A stretch of DNA of 50,517 nt. Source: Oscillospiraceae bacterium. Lineage in GTDB: Bacteria; Bacillota; Clostridia; Oscillospirales; Oscillospiraceae. Where the stretch lies: assembly GCA_017535865.1 (NCBI GenBank), contig JAFXTM010000079.1, forward strand, positions 1 through 50,517, given 5' to 3'. Shown piece by piece: positions 47,512 to 50,517 of the stretch (its first letter is position 1; each line of letters opens with the position of its first letter). The position numbers and the translations under genes are program-made. The notes beneath the pieces were generated by a model. That model did not search any database. It was given only the letters and a program-made list of their open reading frames with translations, and was not told the origin of the DNA.

Positions 47512-48741
47512 CTAACGCAGGAGCAGTACGGCGATGTCGTTCACGTTGGTCCCGGTGGGGCCGGTAACGATCAACCCGCCGCTCTCCGAGAGGGCACGGT
47601 AGGCGTCGTTCTCCGCGAGGATCGCGGGGATCGAGACGCCCTTCGAGGCGAGGAGCGCGCAGGTCCCGCCGTCGACATAGCCGCCGGCGGCGTCGGTGGG
47701 GCCGTCGGTCCCGTCGGAGCCGACGGAGATCAGCGCGGCGTTCTCGAGCCCGGCCAGGCCCTCGGCCGCGGCGAGCGCGAGCTCCTGATTCCGGCCGCCT
47801 TTCCCCTTCCCCGTCACATGCACGACCGTCTCGCCTCCGGCGAGATACGCCATGGGACGGCCCTCCGCCGCATGGGTCCGGGCGACCGCGGCGAGAAAGC
47901 GCCCCGCCTCCCGCGCCTCACAGGCGAGCTGATCGGTGAGCAGCACCGGCTCGTAACCGAGCTCCCGGCAGCGCGCCGCCGCCGCGCGGCAGAGCTCACG
48001 GACACTGCCGTTGATCTGCGCGCGGACATTCGGCAGGCTCTTGGGCGTCTCCTCCCGGAGGCAGGCCGCGGCCTGTTCGCTCAGGCGCAGGCGGTACTTC
48101 TCCGCGACGGCGAGGGCCTCGGCGCAGGTCGCGCTGTCCGGGCTGACCGGCCCGGAGGCGATCATATCCAGTGGGTCGCCCAGGATGTCGGAGAGGATCA
48201 CGGCCTCGATGCGCGCGGGCGTGCAGTGCAGGGCGAACTTCCCGCCCTTGACCGCCGAGAGCCGCTTGCGCACGGTGTTCATCTCCACGATGTCCGCGCC
48301 GCTCGCGAGGAGCTGATCGGTGACGTCCCGCAGTTCGCCGAGCGGGATGAGCGGCGCCTCAAAGAGCGCGCTGCCGCCGCCGGAGAGCAGGAAGAGCACC
48401 GTGTCGCTCTCCTCCAGCCCCTCGGTCAGCTCGAGCGCGGCCCGCGCCGCCCGGACGCTGTTCTCATCCGGGACGGGATGTCCGGCCTCGAAGCACGCAA
48501 GCCCCGGCAGGGCCGCCGGGATGTGGCCGTATTTGCTGATCACCACGCCGCCGTCGGGCTTCTGTTCGAGCGCTTCGAGCGCGGCCCTGGCCATGCGCCA
48601 GGCTGCCTTGCCCACGGCGACGAGATAGAGCCGCCCCGGAAAGCGGAGGCCGCTCAGCGCGCGGCGTACGGCCTGATCCGGGAGCACGGCTTCGATCGCG
48701 GAGAGGACGATGCTCTCCGCATCCTCACGCAGCGTCCCCAT
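47512..48741 (-). CDS. Glycerate 2-kinase (GckA/TtuD family)
   Basis: This 409-residue enzyme phosphorylates D-glycerate to 2-phosphoglycerate. The DUF4147 N-terminal domain has YLVAVGKAAWRMARAAL, FLLSGGGSALFEAP and MNTVRKRLSAVKGGK. The C-terminal MOFRL domain has GGETVVHVTGKGKGGRNQEL and VGSDGTDGPTDAAGG. Length fits. It is cotranscribed with the 2-hydroxyacid dehydrogenase upstream (one base between stop and start), which would make glycerate from hydroxypyruvate, so the pair feeds glycerate into glycolysis. Confidence 0.93.
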   Translation of the reverse strand: MGTLREDAESIVLSAIEAVLPDQAVRRALSGLRFPGRLYLVAVGKAAWRMARAALEALEQKPDGGVVISKYGHIPAALPGLACFEAGHPVPDENSVRAARAALELTEGLEESDTVLFLLSGGGSALFEAPLIPLGELRDVTDQLLASGADIVEMNTVRKRLSAVKGGKFALHCTPARIEAVILSDILGDPLDMIASGPVSPDSATCAEALAVAEKYRLRLSEQAAACLREETPKSLPNVRAQINGSVRELCRAAAARCRELGYEPVLLTDQLACEAREAGRFLAAVARTHAAEGRPMAYLAGGETVVHVTGKGKGGRNQELALAAAEGLAGLENAALISVGSDGTDGPTDAAGGYVDGGTCALLASKGVSIPAILAENDAYRALSESGGLIVTGPTGTNVNDIAVLLLR

Positions 48742-48742
48742 C

Positions 48743-49702
48743 TCAGTTCACTACATTGACCGGAGCTCCGGCCAGAAAGGCGCGGAGATTCCCGGCCGTA
48801 ATGCTCATGATCCGCTCGCGGCTCTCCTTCGGCGCCCAGGAGATATGCGGTGTGATGAAGCAGTTTTTGGCTTTCAGAAGCGGATTGTCGCCACGGATGG
48901 GCTCGGTGGAGACCACGTCCAGCCCGGCGGCGTAGACCTTGCCGCTGTTGAGCGCGTCGGCCAGATCCTGTTCGACGATGAGCGGGCCGCGGCTGTTGTT
49001 GATGAGGATGACGCCGTCCTTCATCTTCGCGATGGTCTCGCGGTTGATGATGCCCTGCGTGCTCGGGAAGAGCGGGCAGTGCAGCACCACGACGTCCGAG
49101 CGCGCGAGCAGCTCGTCGAGCGGTACATAGTCCGCGATCGCGCGGCCGGCCTCGGTCTCCCGGCTGCCGGACGCGAGGATCTTCATGCCCATCGCCTTCG
49201 CGATGCGGCCGGTGGTCTGGCCGATGCGGCCGAAGCCGATGATGCCCATGGTCTTACCGGCGAGCTCGATAAGCGGATAATCCCAGAAGCACCAGTCGGG
49301 ATTCGTCTCCCATCGGCCCTGGTACACCGCCTCCGAATGGTGGGCGACGTGATGACAGATCTCCAGCAACAGCGCGATCGCGAACTGCCCCACCGCCGCG
49401 GTCCCGTAGGTCGGGACGTTGGAGACAGGGATGCCCTTTTCGCGGGCGCAGCCCACGTCCACGATGTTGTAGCCCGTCGCGAGGACGGAGATATAGCGGA
49501 TGCTCGGGCAGGCGTCCAGCACCGCGCGGCGGATCGGGCACTTGTTGGTCAGCACGATCTCCGCGTCCCCGATGCGGCGGGCGATCTCCGCGTCGTCATA
49601 GGGCGTGCGGTCATAGACCGTCAGCTCCCCGAACCCCTCCAGTGCCTCCCAGCTCATATCGCCCGGGTTTTCGGTATAGCCGTCCAGGATCACGATCTTC
49701 AT
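48743..49702 (-). CDS. D-2-hydroxyacid dehydrogenase (hydroxypyruvate reductase-like)
   Basis: This 319-residue NAD(P)-dependent enzyme has the Rossmann motif MGIIGFGRIGQTTGRIAKAM and the catalytic set: Arg in NNSRGPLIVEQDLADAL, Glu in VVSTEPIRGDNPLL and His in ITPHISWAPKE. It is in the GyaR/HprA branch. With glycerate kinase in the same operon the likely reaction is hydroxypyruvate or glyoxylate reduction; other 2-oxoacids remain possible. A TATAAT promoter lies just upstream. Confidence 0.92.
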   Translation of the reverse strand: MKIVILDGYTENPGDMSWEALEGFGELTVYDRTPYDDAEIARRIGDAEIVLTNKCPIRRAVLDACPSIRYISVLATGYNIVDVGCAREKGIPVSNVPTYGTAAVGQFAIALLLEICHHVAHHSEAVYQGRWETNPDWCFWDYPLIELAGKTMGIIGFGRIGQTTGRIAKAMGMKILASGSRETEAGRAIADYVPLDELLARSDVVVLHCPLFPSTQGIINRETIAKMKDGVILINNSRGPLIVEQDLADALNSGKVYAAGLDVVSTEPIRGDNPLLKAKNCFITPHISWAPKESRERIMSITAGNLRAFLAGAPVNVVN

Positions 49703-49735
49703 GTGCGCATCCTCCTCGTTTCTGTCGGTGCCTCC

Positions 49736-49764
49736 ATTATACGGTATCGCCGGTCTGAATGCCA
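49736..49764 (-). promoter_or_regulatory. Promoter of the dehydrogenase-glycerate kinase operon
   Basis: Minus-strand TGGCAT and a consensus TATAAT are separated by 17 bases. Confidence 0.65.
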
Positions 49765-49790
49765 GCGCTTTTTCTGCGTGCAGAAAACAA

Positions 49791-49819
49791 AAAAGCCGTG
49801 ACGTTCGTCACGGCTTTTT
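49791..49819 (-). terminator. Terminator of the ClpB gene
   Basis: AAAAGCCGTGAC and its complement pair around GTTC-type loop bases, with T runs on both strands. It follows the ClpB stop codon on the minus strand by 8 bases and could work in both directions. Confidence 0.85.
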
Positions 49820-49826
49820 CGTATGA

Positions 49827-50517
<691 letters not shown>

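Overview
This looks like a chromosome segment from a strictly anaerobic, low-oxygen-tolerance Clostridia-type Firmicute (Oscillospirales-like is a guess). Supporting signs are superoxide reductase, rubrerythrin and a PerR-type repressor instead of catalase and SOD, Gram-positive lipoprotein signals, VanY/VanX/L,D-transpeptidase wall enzymes, a SpoIIE-type phosphatase with STAS partners, and strong AGGAGG ribosome binding sites. No rRNA, tRNA or CRISPR array was seen, and no gene-free stretch exceeds 300 bases.

Region 1 (1-6.3 kb, mostly minus strand) is mobile-element debris. Three copies of a tyrosine-integrase 3' end, each followed by a hairpin terminator, delimit small gene cassettes: a lipoprotein (cut by the window edge), then a lipoprotein plus GNAT acetyltransferase, then a PerR / glutamate-synthase-like-rubrerythrin / superoxide reductase operon with a clear promoter and PerR box. 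A holin-integrase chimera ends the array.

Region 2 (6.5-32.3 kb, plus strand) is the most interesting part. A LytS-type histidine kinase, three response regulators with SARP-like winged-helix output domains, a minimal HlyD-like protein, a C39-peptidase ABC exporter and a second NHLM-type ABC transporter sit among small proteins with classic double-glycine leaders. The mature parts of these proteins are not bacteriocin-like: four are LysM domains, one is SH3-like, one is a beta-rich 125-residue module and two are zinc-ribbon-like (one of them in region 3). Ten promoters in this locus share a strict architecture: two direct repeats spaced 11 bp, a fixed gap and then a -10 box. Seven carry TGTGAC-type repeats (gap 10 bp after the heptamer, mostly extended -10) and three carry TGGACA-type repeats (gap 8 bp). 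This geometry is that of SARP-controlled promoters. The same promoters drive a secreted M16 protease, a VanY carboxypeptidase, an L,D-transpeptidase, a large secreted proline-rich protein, a LURP-one protein and a DUF3089/solute-binding fusion. I infer a dedicated regulon that exports cell-wall-binding microproteins and wall-remodelling enzymes.

Region 3 (32.4-43.5 kb, plus strand) holds a partner-switching module (two near-identical STAS proteins, a divergent ATPase-like protein, a SpoIIE-type membrane phosphatase, an RsbW-like ATPase and a STAS-kinase fusion). It is interleaved with another double-glycine zinc-ribbon peptide, an NCS2 permease, a YdcF lipoprotein, a VanX dipeptidase and a PreA-like dihydropyrimidine dehydrogenase.

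Region 4 (43.6-50.5 kb) is ordinary: an XRE membrane regulator, a GNAT enzyme, a nitrilase, a beta-propeller-like protein, a glycerate kinase / 2-hydroxyacid dehydrogenase pair and the C-terminal part of ClpB.
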